Below are positions 29,339 through 38,924 of a DNA stretch of 64,000 nt, in pieces. The position numbers were made by a program, and so were the translations under genes. The notes below the pieces were generated by a model that saw only the letters and a program-made list of their open reading frames with translations, had not been told where the DNA came from and searched no databases. The stretch comes from Streptomyces sp. MST-110588 (GTDB lineage: Bacteria; Actinomycetota; Actinomycetes; Streptomycetales; Streptomycetaceae), in assembly GCF_022695595.1 (NCBI RefSeq), contig NZ_CP074380.1, positions 2,535,501-2,599,500 of the forward strand, written 5' to 3'. Position 1 is the first letter of the stretch; every line of letters begins with the position of its first letter.

Positions 29339-29482
29339 TCGTTGTGTCTCCACCGTACCACGGCGCCCCGGACGGCCCCGAACACAGCAGCCGACGGACT
29401 CGAACACGGCATCGGCCGCCGCTCCGGCAAGTGACCGGGAGCGGCGGCCGAATCAGTGGGCGGTCACTGGGCCGTTCGGGTG

Positions 29483-32400
29483 TCAGCCACCCTCTCCGCC
29501 GCCCTTCTCGCCCTCTTTTTCACCACTCCTGCCGGCGCTGTCGCCGCTCTTGTCGGCATTCTTCCCGGCGCCCTTGTCGGCACTCTTCTCGGCGCTGTTG
29601 CCGGTGCCCTTCCGGCCGCCCTTCTCAGCCGCCTCCTTCGCGGCCTGGTTGGCCCGGTCCAGCGCCTCCTTGAGCTTCTTCTGGGCCTCGCCGTAGCCGC
29701 CCCAGTCGCCTTCCTTCCGCGCCTTCTCGCCTTCTTCGTACGCCTTCTCGGCATCGGCGACGGCGTTCTGCCAGGTCTGGTCACCGGGGGGCGTCGGCCG
29801 GTCCGTGTCGCCCGTGTTCCCCGTGTTGCCACCGCCCGGCGGTTCGTTGCCCTTGCTCGGCGCCTTCTTGCCGAAGACCACGTCCAGCGCGTCCTTGAGG
29901 GAGTCCTCCAGCACCGGCTTGCTGTCGCCGTAGCTGACCAGGACCTTCTTCAGCAGCGGGTAGTTGGTGTTGGCGCCGCGCAGATAGACCGGCTCGACGT
30001 ACAGCAGGCCGCCGTCCAGGGGGACGGTGAGCAGATTGCCGTACTCGATCTCCGAATCGCCCAGTTTCTTCAGGACGTTCAGCTTGTCGGCGATGCTCGG
30101 GTCGGAGTTGAACTTGGACTGCACCAGTTGCGGTCCGGGGACCGGCGTCTGCGAGGGCAGTTTGAGGATTCTGATCCGCCCGTAGTCGTCACTGGTGGCG
30201 TTCGCGTCCACGGCCATGAAAGCGCCGAGGTTGTCCCGCTTGTTGGGCGTGAACGTCGTCGTCAGCGCGAACGTCTGGTTCTTCTGGTCCGGCATCTTCA
30301 TGCTCAGGTAGTACGGCGGCACCGAATTGCCCGACTTGGTCGTCGGGTCGTTCGGAATCTGCCAGCGCTCACTGCCGGTGTAGAAGGTGCCGGGGTCGGT
30401 GACGTGGTACGTCGTCAGGAGCTGACGCTGCACCTTGAAGAGGTCCTGCGGGTAGCGCAGGTGCTCCATCAGCGACTTGCTGATGGCGCTCTTCTTCTCG
30501 ACCGTGCCGGGGAAGGACTTCATCCAGGTCTTCAAGACCGGGTCCTTGGTGTCCCACTGGTAGAGCTTGACCGAGCCGTCGTACGCGTCGACCGTGGCCT
30601 TGACCGAGTTGCGGATGTAGTTGACCTGGTTCTGCTGGGCGACCACGGCCCGCTGGCCGTCGGTGAGCGAGTCGGCGGTGGTGTCCCCAGCGTCGTACGC
30701 GAGGCGTACGGGTAGCCGTTGCTGGTCGTGTACGCGTCCACGATCCACTGGATGCGGCCGTCGACGACCGCCGGGTAGGCGTCACCGTCGATGGTCAGCC
30801 ACGGCGCGACGGACTCGACGCGCTCCTTGGGCGTGCGGTTGTAGAGGATCCGCGAGTGCTCGCCGATCGCCCCGGAGTAGAGGATCTGCGGCTCGCCGAA
30901 CGCCACCGCGTACGCGGCCCGGTTGATCGGGTTGGACAGGCTCACCCCGCTCTTGCCGGAGTAGCTGTAGCTCTTCTCCCCGCTGTCGTCGGAGTAGTCC
31001 AGCTCCTTCTGGGGGCCGCCGACGATCGAGTACTGCGTGGTCTTCTCGCCGTAGTAGATCCGCTGCTGGTAGTCGCCGACCAGCTCGCCCTTGGCCGGCA
31101 TGTCCTTCTCGGTGTACTTCGGACCGCCGCCGTCGGCGACCTCGGTGCCCCTGGCGGCCACCGCACCGTAACCGTGGGTGTACTTGAAGTGGTCGTTGAT
31201 CCAGTTCCGCTCGGGGATACCGGCGATGTTCAGCTCACGCAGACCGATGACGGTGTCCTGCTCCTTGCCGTCCTTGTCCTTGTAGCGGTCGACGTCCAGG
31301 GTCGAGGGGAACTGGTAGTAGCCCTTGGCCTGCTGCTGTTGCTGGAAGGCCGGCGAGACCACGTTCGGGTCCAGCAGCCGGATGCTGGCGGTGCTGTCGG
31401 CGCTGTCCCGCAGCTTCCCGCTCTCCTCCTTGGAGGCGGGCTTGTAGTCGCCCTTGTAGCCCTTGACTTCCGAGTCGGCGATGTCGTACGCGTCGCGGGT
31501 GGCCTTGATGTTCTGCTTGATGTACGGCGCTTCCTTGGCCTGCTCGTTCGGCTGGACCTGGAACTTTTGCACGATCGCCGGGTACAGGCCCCCGATGAGG
31601 ACGGCGGAGAGCACCATCAGCCCGAAGCCGATCACGGGCAACTGCCACGTACGGCGCCACAGTGTCGCGAAGAACAGCACCGCGCAGATCGCGGCGATGA
31701 AGAACAGGATCGTCTTCGCCGGCAGATAGGCGTTGGCGTCCACATAGCGCAGGCCCGTCCAGCCGTCGGCCGACTTCAGGCCGCTGGACTTCACCGCCAG
31801 GCCGTACCGGTCGAGCCAGTACGCGATGGCCTTCAGGGACACGAACAGGCCCAGCAGCACCGAGAGGTGCCCGGTGGCGGCGGCGGTCGCCCGCGAGCCC
31901 GGGCTCGTCACGCGCAGCCCGCCGTACAGGTAGTGGGTGAGCGCCGCGGCGATCAGGCACAGCACCGTACAGGCGAAGCCGAAGCTCAGCAGGAAGCGGT
32001 ACCAGGGCAGGTCGAAGGCGTAGAAGGAGACGTCCTTGCCGAACTGCGGGTCCTCCTGGCCGAACGGTACGCCGTTGACCCATTGGAGCCACGTACGCCA
32101 CTGCCCGGAGGCGGAGGCGCCGGCGATCAGGCCGACCAGCGCGGTGACGGCGATCAGCGCCCACTTCTTGTACGGCGCGATGCCCATCCGGTAGCGGTCC
32201 AGGCTCTGCTGCTCCAGGGACATGGCGCTGAGCGGCGGACGCAGCCGGTGGGCCAGCCAGACGTTGACGCCGACGGCCACGGCCATCGCCACGCCGAAGA
32301 AGGCGAACAGGCCGATCTTGGTCCACAGGGTGGTGGTGAAGACCGAGGAGTACTGGACCGAGCGGTACCAGAGCCAGTCGGTCCAGAATCCCGCGAACAT

Positions 32401-32520
32401 GACGAAGAGCATGGCCAGCACGGCCAGCACGCCCAGTGTCATCAGCAGGGTCCTGATCCGCCGGGACGGCCGGCCGGTTCTGATCCGTGGCCCTGTGGGG
32501 CCTCCGCCGCGGTCCGGCAT
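29483..32520 (-). pseudogene. UPF0182 family large membrane protein, frameshifted
   Basis: Conserved actinobacterial protein with seven N-terminal transmembrane segments ([20 protein letters not shown] onward) and a long extracytoplasmic domain. The start taken is the ATG at 32520 ([12 protein letters not shown]); a GTG at 32541 is possible. The frame breaks after [10 protein letters not shown], and the continuation [20 protein letters not shown] lies in the next frame. One added G in the four-base run at 30685-30688 (CCCC on plus) restores 1012 residues to the stop at 29483. The C-terminal tail is Lys/Glu/Ala/Gly-rich and disordered. Function is unknown. Its position next to PPA1309-family and PDZ-protease genes is conserved in actinobacteria, so an assembly error is the likelier explanation. 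Confidence 0.9.
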
Positions 32521-32656
32521 CTGGAAAGCCAAGGTGCGCACCTCGAAGTTCGCTGTCGTGTGTTGCAGGCCCGGCGATAGTAGGACCCACTGTTGCAACT
32601 TACTAAGGCTTTACTCGGTTCCCGTTTTCCGGGATGTACAAGGCACGATATTCAGC

Positions 32657-33213
32657 ATGAGCAACCTCCCCGCTGACGGCACCCCCTCGCCGCCGACCCG
32701 CTGACCCGTGCCGTACTCGAAATCGACGAGTACGCCTCCGGGCTCGGCTGGGACCAGCCCGCCCGCCTCTTCGCCCTCGTGGACACCGCGAAACTGCGTG
32801 CCCAGGAGCCTTCACTGGCCGCGCAGCTCGGCATCGACGACTCCGCGACCGCCTCCCTGACCCCCGTCGAGCAGGACGAGATCCCCGCCGACGTCCCGCT
32901 GGACGAGTTCCTGGCCACCATCGCCTGGCCGGACGCCGTGGCCGGCTGCGCGATGACCGTCGAACGGCTGATGCTGCCGCCGTCCGCCGAGGACACCGTG
33001 CCCTCGGGCATGAATGAGGAACAGCTCGCCAAGTGGGTGGCCGGGCACCCGGACCGTCAGGAGGTGCGGATGACCGTGGCCGTGCTGCGGGACGGGGCGC
33101 GCGAGTCGGCGCTGCGGCTGCGCGAGAAGGACTCCGCGTCGGAGGTCCTGACGGGCTCGGCGCTCGTTCCGGGCCTGGCGGACGCGCTGGCCGCCACGTT
33201 CGAGACCGAATAG
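32657..33213 (+). pseudogene. PPA1309 family protein, frameshifted near its start
   Basis: Small conserved actinobacterial protein of unknown function. The ATG at 32657 reads MSNLPADGTP and then hits a stop at 32702. The conserved sequence DPLTRAVLEIDEYASGL, DQPARLFALVDTAKLRAQEP, and so on is in another frame that has no start codon before 32779. One added C in the five-base run 32682-32686 joins them into MSNLPADGTPLAADPLTRA and a 185-residue protein ending at 33213. The gene is divergent from UPF0182 and ends at a strong terminator. No catalytic motif is recognised. Confidence 0.85.
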
Positions 33214-33218
33214 CGGCA

Positions 33219-33254
33219 GCAGGGCGTTCGGGTTCTGAACCCAGAACGCCCTGC
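33219..33254. terminator. Bidirectional terminator
   Basis: GCAGGGCGTTC (33219-33229) pairs with GAACGCCCTGC (33244-33254), and inside it GGGTTC pairs with GAACCC, leaving one bulged A. It lies between the convergent PPA1309-family and PDZ-protease genes. Confidence 0.9.
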
Positions 33255-33282
33255 CCGCCCCTTTACCGGCCCCGCGGAGCTC

Positions 33283-34380
33283 CTACGACCGGTTCGCCGA
33301 GCCGCAGCCCGGCAGGCCGGACGTGTCCCCCTTGCGGATCTGCGCCAGGGCCTTCATGGCGTCGTCGATGGTCTCGACCTTGATCAACTGGAGACCCTCG
33401 GGCGTGTCCTTGGCGGCGGTCGCGCAGTTGTCCTTGGGAGTGAGGAAGTACTCGGCCCCCTTGGCGCGCGCGGCGACGATCTTCATCGCGATGCCGCCGA
33501 TCGGGCCGACCTTGCCCTGGTCGTCGATGGTTCCCGTACCGGCCACGAACCGGCCGCCGGTCAGGTCGTCCGGCGTGAGCTTGTCGACGATACCCAGGGC
33601 GAACATCAGCCCGGCGCTGGGGCCACCGATGTCCGCCAGCTTGATGTCGATGGTGAACGGGAAGACGTGGTCGGTGCCCGCCTGGATGCCGACGATGGCC
33701 CGGCCGTCCTGGGCCTTCTCGGTGGGGACGGTGATCTCCTTCCCCGGACCCTCGGGCCGCTTGCCCTTCTTCTCCGCCGCCGCCGCTTCCTTGACGGGAA
33801 TGACCGTGAAGCGGACCTTCTGTCCCGGCTTGTGCTTGGTGACGAGCTTGGCGACGTCGTCACGGCCCTTGACCGCTGTACCGTCCACAGCCTTGATCAC
33901 ATCGCCGGCGTGCAGCTTCCCGTCGGCCGGCTTGTCCTTCATGACGGAGGCGACGACGGTCTGCGTGGCGACCGGGATCTTCAGCTCCTTCATGGCGGCG
34001 ACCTTGGCGCTCTCCTGGGACTGGGAGAATTCCTCGGCGTTCTCCTGATCGGCCTGCTCGGACGTCTGCCCCTCGGGGTACAGGGTCCGGTGGGGCACCA
34101 CCGTGTTGTCGTGCGCCAGCCAGCCGTAGACCGCTTCGACGAGGTTCATGCGGTAGTCCGGGCCGGTGACACGGACCGTGGTCATGTTCAGATGGCCGCT
34201 GGTCGGGTAGGTCTTGTGACCGGTGATCTGCAGGACCGGTTCCCCGCCGTGATCACCGAGGGTGTTCACGGTGGGTCCGGGGGACATCTCGGAGTACGGC
34301 ACCGGAATCAGCACTCCGGCGCAGAGCAGCGCGATCAGCATCAGGGTCGAGGCGAGCAGCGTCGCGGTGCGGCGTGGCAT
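33283..34380 (-). CDS. PDZ and Lon-like (S16) membrane-anchored protease, YlbL family
   Basis: A 365-residue protein from the ATG at 34380. One N-terminal transmembrane segment (LLASTLMLIALLCAGVLI) anchors it. A PDZ domain spans about residues 135-205 (LHAGDVIKAVDGTAVKGRDDVAKLV). The C-terminal S16 protease domain has the Ser-Lys dyad S255 (GGPSAGLMFALG) and K300 (GGIAMKIVAARAKGA). It would cleave substrates outside the membrane. Orthologues keep the same neighbours (UPF0182, PPA1309). The ribosome site is weak, but the start fits the anchor. Confidence 0.92.
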   Translation of the reverse strand: MPRRTATLLASTLMLIALLCAGVLIPVPYSEMSPGPTVNTLGDHGGEPVLQITGHKTYPTSGHLNMTTVRVTGPDYRMNLVEAVYGWLAHDNTVVPHRTLYPEGQTSEQADQENAEEFSQSQESAKVAAMKELKIPVATQTVVASVMKDKPADGKLHAGDVIKAVDGTAVKGRDDVAKLVTKHKPGQKVRFTVIPVKEAAAAEKKGKRPEGPGKEITVPTEKAQDGRAIVGIQAGTDHVFPFTIDIKLADIGGPSAGLMFALGIVDKLTPDDLTGGRFVAGTGTIDDQGKVGPIGGIAMKIVAARAKGAEYFLTPKDNCATAAKDTPEGLQLIKVETIDDAMKALAQIRKGDTSGLPGCGSANRS

Positions 34381-34507
34381 GGAACGACAGTACGGGACGG
34401 GTCCTACAAACAGCCCGCGGGGCCGTCCGTACGGGGCCGGCCACCGGTTCCAGGGCCCGGATACCGCCGATCCGACCGTTTGATCCAGGCGTGTGTCACA
34501 GGCGGAG

Positions 34508-34678
34508 TCAGGCGGCGTCGGATTCGGAGTGGGTTTTCTCCATCGCCTCACGGAACCGGGCATATCCGGCGAGTTCCGCGACGTCTCCCGTCCTGCGGTT
34601 ACGTGTGGCCCAACTGCTCCACAACACGGCGGCGATCGCGGCGAGAACCGGAATCAACAACCAGAGAAGCGCACCCAC
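34508..34678 (-). CDS. 56-residue single-pass membrane protein
   Basis: A short gene with a GTG start at 34678, preceded by GGGAGG (34689-34684) at five bases. It reads VGALLWLLIPVLAAIAAVLW, one transmembrane helix, then a basic and hydrophilic tail (SSWATRNRRTGDV..AGYARFREAMEKTHSESDAA). The TM-plus-basic-anchor design, the ribosome site and the placement directly upstream of the PDZ protease on the same strand all support a real gene. It might be a partner of that protease, but this is inference only. It is too short for common ORF cut-offs. Confidence 0.8.
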   Translation of the reverse strand: MGALLWLLIPVLAAIAAVLWSSWATRNRRTGDVAELAGYARFREAMEKTHSESDAA

Positions 34679-34689
34679 CGCGGCCTCCC

Positions 34690-35105
34690 GACCCTTCTAC
34701 AACCGCAACGACCGATAAGCAGATTAACCATCTGACAGCTCAACGCTCACGCCAGGGGCCGAGTTACGCAACCGGAGGCACTCGGACGGCCCAAAGAAGG
34801 CGCCGGACGGTAGACGCTGAGCTGAAGTCCTGGGGAAAGGTTGAAGTGAAGATATGAGGAATGGGTGTGCATGGGGGCGCCCGGAAGGGGGCGCGCAAGG
34901 CGCACTGCGAAGAGCACGCTCCGGACGCGCTCCCCTGCGGGCGCGGTGAACACCGTCAGCAGGGGAAGTCTGCCCACACACGAGCCCTTCTGATCCGATC
35001 AGGCCCCTCGAATTCCCCGAGATATACGGATTCCCTCTGGTTCCGTCCGGTTCAGCCGGCCGGCCGGCTCCCTCCGGCCCCGTACGCGGCCGGGAACCGT
35101 GCGCC
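34690..35105. other. 416-bp stretch without a supported gene
   Basis: No open frame here has both a ribosome site and sensible composition. A palindromic GCCGGCCGGCCGGC-like run lies near 35057-35070, close to the end of moaE, and may be part of a terminator. Nothing else stands out. Confidence 0.5.
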
Positions 35106-35618
35106 TCAGACGCCGACCCACTCCTCCGTACCGTCGGAGAACCTCTGGTGCTTCCAGATCGGCACCTCGCTCTTGAGGTCGTCGATCAGCCGCCGGCACG
35201 CCGCGAACGCCTCGGCCCGGTGCGGGCACGAGACGGCGACGACGACGGCCAGGTCACCGATCGCCAGGTCCCCCACGCGGTGCACGGCGGCCAGCGCGCG
35301 GACCGGGAAGTCGGCGGCCACCTTCTCGGCCACGCGGCGCAGCTCCGCCCCGGCGGTCGGGTGCGCGGAGTAGCCGAGTCCGGCCACGTCGGCGCCGCCG
35401 TCGTGCGAGCGAACCGTACCGGCGAACAGGGCCGTGCCTCCCGCGGCGGCGTCGCCCACCGCCGCGAAGACCTCGTCCACGGACAACGGGGTGTCACGGA
35501 TCGCCAGCAGGCGTATGGGGTTCTCGTGAGCCCGCTCACCGGGATGGCCGCGGTCGGCTCCCGGAGCCGTCGGCCGGGGGCCGCGATCGGGGGACGGGGT
35601 GATGTTGGTGCCGGACAT
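35106..35618 (-). CDS. moaE: Molybdopterin synthase catalytic subunit
   Basis: Large subunit that moves sulfur from MoaD thiocarboxylate into precursor Z. The start taken is the ATG at 35618, giving 170 residues; the first 40 are disordered. Conserved core: GTALFAGTVRSHDGG, LGYSAHPTAGAELRRVAE, AVHRVGDLAIGDLAVVVAVSCPHRAEAFAACRRLIDDLKSEVPIWK with the catalytic lysines, and SDGTEEWVG at the end. No moaD lies beside it. MoeZ at 62510-63688 could supply the sulfur-carrier activation. Confidence 0.95.
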   Translation of the reverse strand: MSGTNITPSPDRGPRPTAPGADRGHPGERAHENPIRLLAIRDTPLSVDEVFAAVGDAAAGGTALFAGTVRSHDGGADVAGLGYSAHPTAGAELRRVAEKVAADFPVRALAAVHRVGDLAIGDLAVVVAVSCPHRAEAFAACRRLIDDLKSEVPIWKHQRFSDGTEEWVGV

Positions 35619-35780
35619 GCCCCCATCGTGCCCCACCGGTGGCGCCAGGGGAATGGCTGTTCCATCAAGCATATGAGCCGCCGTATGAAGCTCTTGTGGC
35701 TGGTGAGAGCCGGGAAAACCACAGTGGCGGCAGGCGGGGCGTCGGTCCGGGCCCTGGGGAGGGCGCCGGCCCCGAGCCCT

Positions 35781-35962
35781 GGAAGGCCCGGCGGTTCATA
35801 GGAGGCCCGGCAGTCCCGTAAGAGGCCCGGCAGTCCTCTGGGAGGCCCAGCGGTTCCATGGAAAGCCCGGCGGTTCCATAGGAAGCCGGTGATCCCGTCA
35901 GAAAGCCCCGCGACCCCGCCAGGAAGCACCGCGACCCCGTCAGGAAGCACCGCGATCCCGTC
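35781..35962. repeat. Degenerate minisatellite, about nine units of 20-21 bp
   Basis: Consecutive imperfect units such as GAGGCCCGGCAGTCCCGTAA, GAGGCCCAGCGGTTCCATGG, AAAGCCCGGCGGTTCCATAG and GAAGCACCGCGACCCCGTCA run through the region upstream of moaE. Open frames over it are just repeats of a seven-residue pattern and do not look like genes. Confidence 0.85.
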
Positions 35963-36069
35963 GAGGTATCGCTCCCCCGGCCACCGCGCGGCACCCATGA
36001 CACCGCCTGACGCCGCCGCCCCTATGCCCCCTCAGCCCCCGGCGTCCCACATAAGACGTCTGCGATGTC

Positions 36070-37221
36070 TCAGATGCGGCGCCGCGCCTTGCGGGCACGG
36101 CGGACCAGGGCGGCCGTGCCCAGCAGGGCGACGGTGGCGCCGGCGGCCCCCGCGGCCGTGGCGTCCTTGCGGCCCAGACGGCGGCCCGCGACCGTATGAC
36201 GCCCCGCGACCTCCTCCAGCAGCTCGGCCAGTACCTCCTCGTTCGTCCACCGGGGACGCCACCCCGCCTCGTGGAGGCGGCTTCCGCTGACCACCCACGG
36301 GTGCATGGTGTACGCCAGGTCCCCGGCGGGCGAGGGCGTCAGGCCGATGCGGTGCAGCCGGGCGGCGGCGCCCAGCGCGACCGAGGAGGGCAGTTCCATC
36401 CGCCGGATACCGGACAGCTCCTCGACCTCCTCCTGCTCCAGCCAGCCGTCGCAGCCCACCGCCAGCTCGCCCTCGACCTTCTCCAGCGCCGCGTACTCCA
36501 GGGCGCTGACCAGGTCCTCGACGTGACAGAACTGCCAGGTGGGGCGGGACCCGGCGACCACCAGCAGGCGGGGCGACTCGAAGTAGCGGGTCAGGGCGGT
36601 GTCCGTGCCGCCCACCAGGACGGCGGGGCGGACGACGGTCACGTTCAGCCCGGGGTGGGCACGCGGCGCACGGCGCGCCAGGTGCTCGATCTCCAGGAGG
36701 TCGCCGACCCCCGTGGCGTCGGCGGTGGCGCGCAGCTCGGCGTCCTCGGCCAGGGGGACGTCGTTGTCGGGCAGCGCCCCGTAGACCATGGCGGAGGTGC
36801 ACAGGACGACCCGGTGGACACCGGCCGCCGCGGCGGCGGTGAGCACCGTCTGCGTGCCGCGCACGTTGTACGCGGTGCGGGCCTCGGCGTCGGTCTCCAG
36901 GTCGAGGTCGAGGGCGAGGTGCACCACGACGTCGGCGCCGCGCAGCTTGTCGGCGATGGCAGGGTCCCGTACGTCCAGGATGTGCCAGTGGGCCTCGGCC
37001 ACCTCCCCGCGCCGCTCGTCGATGGCCACGACCTGCTTGATCTCGTCGGATGCGGCCAGCGCACGGGTCAGCAGCGCGCCGACCCCGGACGCGGCGCCGG
37101 TGACCGCGACGACGGGCCGGCGCAGCGGCTTGCCGGGGGCGCCGATCACCGTACTGCTGGGTTTCTCGGTCCTGGCCGCAGCGTTTCGCGCTGCGCGAAC
37201 GGTCGGATCTGGGGAACTCAC
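36070..37221 (-). CDS. NAD-dependent epimerase/dehydratase family (extended SDR) protein with C-terminal membrane anchor
   Basis: A 383-residue protein from the GTG at 37221 with GGAG upstream; the longer open frame above it is non-coding. The nucleotide-binding motif is VVAVTGAASGVGALLTRAL, followed by the acidic residue in VAIDERRG, HLALDLD and VLCTSAMVYGALPDN. The active-site Lys of the YxxxK motif is not evident, so activity is uncertain. The C-terminus has one transmembrane segment (AAGAAGATVALLGTAALV) and a basic tail (RRARKARRR). Substrate unknown. It is divergent from the DUF2342 gene. Confidence 0.87.
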   Translation of the reverse strand: MSSPDPTVRAARNAAARTEKPSSTVIGAPGKPLRRPVVAVTGAASGVGALLTRALAASDEIKQVVAIDERRGEVAEAHWHILDVRDPAIADKLRGADVVVHLALDLDLETDAEARTAYNVRGTQTVLTAAAAAGVHRVVLCTSAMVYGALPDNDVPLAEDAELRATADATGVGDLLEIEHLARRAPRAHPGLNVTVVRPAVLVGGTDTALTRYFESPRLLVVAGSRPTWQFCHVEDLVSALEYAALEKVEGELAVGCDGWLEQEEVEELSGIRRMELPSSVALGAAARLHRIGLTPSPAGDLAYTMHPWVVSGSRLHEAGWRPRWTNEEVLAELLEEVAGRHTVAGRRLGRKDATAAGAAGATVALLGTAALVRRARKARRRI

Positions 37222-37412
37222 CGGGCGTCTCCAGCGGTTGTCTTTAGTACGCACGCGTGCTGACGCGTACGTACCAGGTGGCGTCCATCCTGCCGCAGGC
37301 ACCAGGACAGCGGAGCACCGAGCCCCGAAGCGGCCCGGGTGTCTAGGCTGGAAGGTGTTGTCGGGCAGCCGCCGCCGGCCCGAGCCGGTGGCCCTACGAG
37401 CCGAGGAAACCC

Positions 37413-38924
37413 GTGAGTGACACCCCATTTGGATTCGGCCTTCCGCCGGAGGAGCCGGAGGACGGCGACAACGGCAAGAAGAAGGGCGGCCAGGGAGGTA
37501 GCCAGGGCCCCGCGGACCCGTTCGGGTTCGGCGGCGGGAGCGGTGGCGCGGACAATCCGTTCGCGGCACTCTTCGGCGGCATGGGTGCCCTCGGCGGCCC
37601 CGGCGGCCAGATGAACCCGGGCGACCTGGGTGCCGCCTTCCAGAAGCTGGGCCAGATGCTCTCCTATGAGGGCGGGCCGGTGAACTGGGACATGGCCAAG
37701 GACATCGCGCGCCAGACCGTCGCGCAGGGCGCGCAGGACGGCACCAAGGACGCGAGCGTGGCGCCCGGTGAGCGGGCGGCGGTCGAGGAGGCCGTACGGC
37801 TGGCGGACCTGTGGCTGGACGGCGTGACGTCGCTGCCCTCCGGGGCCGGCACGGTCGTGGCGTGGAGCCGCGCCGAGTGGGTCGAGGAGACCCTGCCGGT
37901 GTGGAAGGACCTGGTGGACCCGGTCGCCGAGCGCGTCGGGGCGGCCATGGGGGACGTACTGCCCGGTGAGATGCAGGCCATGGCGGGCCCGCTGCTGGGC
38001 ATGATGCGCTCCATGGGCGGCGCGATGTTCGGCACGCAGATCGGGCAGGCGCTGGGCGTCCTAGCCGGCGAGGTCGTCGGTTCCACGGACGTCGGGCTGC
38101 CGCTGGGCCCGGCCGGGAAGGCCGCGCTGCTGCCGGGCAACATCGCGAACTTCGGTTCGGGCCTGGGCATCCCTCAGGACGAGGTACGGCTCTACCTGGC
38201 GCTGCGTGAGGCCGCCCACCAGCGGCTGTTCGCCCATGTGCCGTGGCTGCGCTCCCACCTGTTCGGCGCGGTCGAGGGCTACGCCCGCGGCATCAAGGTG
38301 GACACCACCAAGCTGGAGGACGTGGTCGGGCAGCTCGACCCGCAGCGCCCGGAGGAGCTGCAGAACGCACTCCAGCAGGGCATGTTCCAGCCCGAGGACA
38401 CCCCCGAGCAGAAGGCGGCGCTGGCCCGGCTGGAGACCGCGCTGGCGCTGGTCGAGGGCTGGGTGGACGCGGTGGTGCACGCCGCAGCCGCACCGCACCT
38501 GCCGTCGGCGGGCGCGCTGCGCGAGACCCTGCGCCGCCGCCGGGCGACCGGTGGCCCCGCGGAGCAGACCTTCGCCACCCTGATCGGCCTGGAGCTGCGT
38601 CCGCGCCGCCTGCGGGACGCCTCGCGACTGTGGGCCTCCCTCACGGACGCCCGCGGTCTGGAGGGCCGCGACGGCCTGTGGGAGCACCCGGACATGCTGC
38701 CGACGGCCCAGGACCTGGACGATCCGGACGGTTTCGTGCATCGCGAGCAGATGGACTTCTCCGAGCTGGACAAGATGCTGGGCGAGGCCGCCGGGAGCCA
38801 TGGCCCGGACCTGTCGAAGAAGGACGGGCCGTCGGAGAAGGGCGGACCGTCGCAGGGTTCTTCCAAGGACGCGCGGGAGCGGCGGCCGGAGAAGTCCGAC
38901 GGCGAGGACGACGGCGAGAAGTGA
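37413..38924 (+). CDS. Zinc-dependent metalloprotease-like protein (DUF2342 family)
   Basis: A 503-residue protein with a GTG start. The first 85 residues are Gly/Pro-rich and disordered; the body is helical with the family block LYLALREAAHQRLFAHVPWLRSHL, which holds the zincin-like H. Other conserved parts are GTQIGQALGVLAGEVVG and LEGRDGLWEHPDMLPTAQDLDDP. Relatives are sometimes annotated as coenzyme-F420-biosynthesis-associated, but no catalytic proof exists. The C-terminal 45 residues are Lys/Ser/Glu-rich. Its stop overlaps the NUDIX start (GTGA), so the two are coupled. Confidence 0.9.
   Translation: MSDTPFGFGLPPEEPEDGDNGKKKGGQGGSQGPADPFGFGGGSGGADNPFAALFGGMGALGGPGGQMNPGDLGAAFQKLGQMLSYEGGPVNWDMAKDIARQTVAQGAQDGTKDASVAPGERAAVEEAVRLADLWLDGVTSLPSGAGTVVAWSRAEWVEETLPVWKDLVDPVAERVGAAMGDVLPGEMQAMAGPLLGMMRSMGGAMFGTQIGQALGVLAGEVVGSTDVGLPLGPAGKAALLPGNIANFGSGLGIPQDEVRLYLALREAAHQRLFAHVPWLRSHLFGAVEGYARGIKVDTTKLEDVVGQLDPQRPEELQNALQQGMFQPEDTPEQKAALARLETALALVEGWVDAVVHAAAAPHLPSAGALRETLRRRRATGGPAEQTFATLIGLELRPRRLRDASRLWASLTDARGLEGRDGLWEHPDMLPTAQDLDDPDGFVHREQMDFSELDKMLGEAAGSHGPDLSKKDGPSEKGGPSQGSSKDARERRPEKSDGEDDGEK

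Larger units (their letters stand above)
29222..29353. repeat. 132-bp direct repeat containing tRNA-fMet and terminator, copy 2
   Basis: Second copy of the module at 26878-27009, in the same orientation, 2344 bases away, one mismatch. Recombination between copies would delete one tRNA and the Sel1-repeat gene. Confidence 0.95.

Noticed and set aside
34724..34981. Short minus-strand open frames between the small membrane protein and moaE
   Set aside because: No ribosome site and no plausible protein character.
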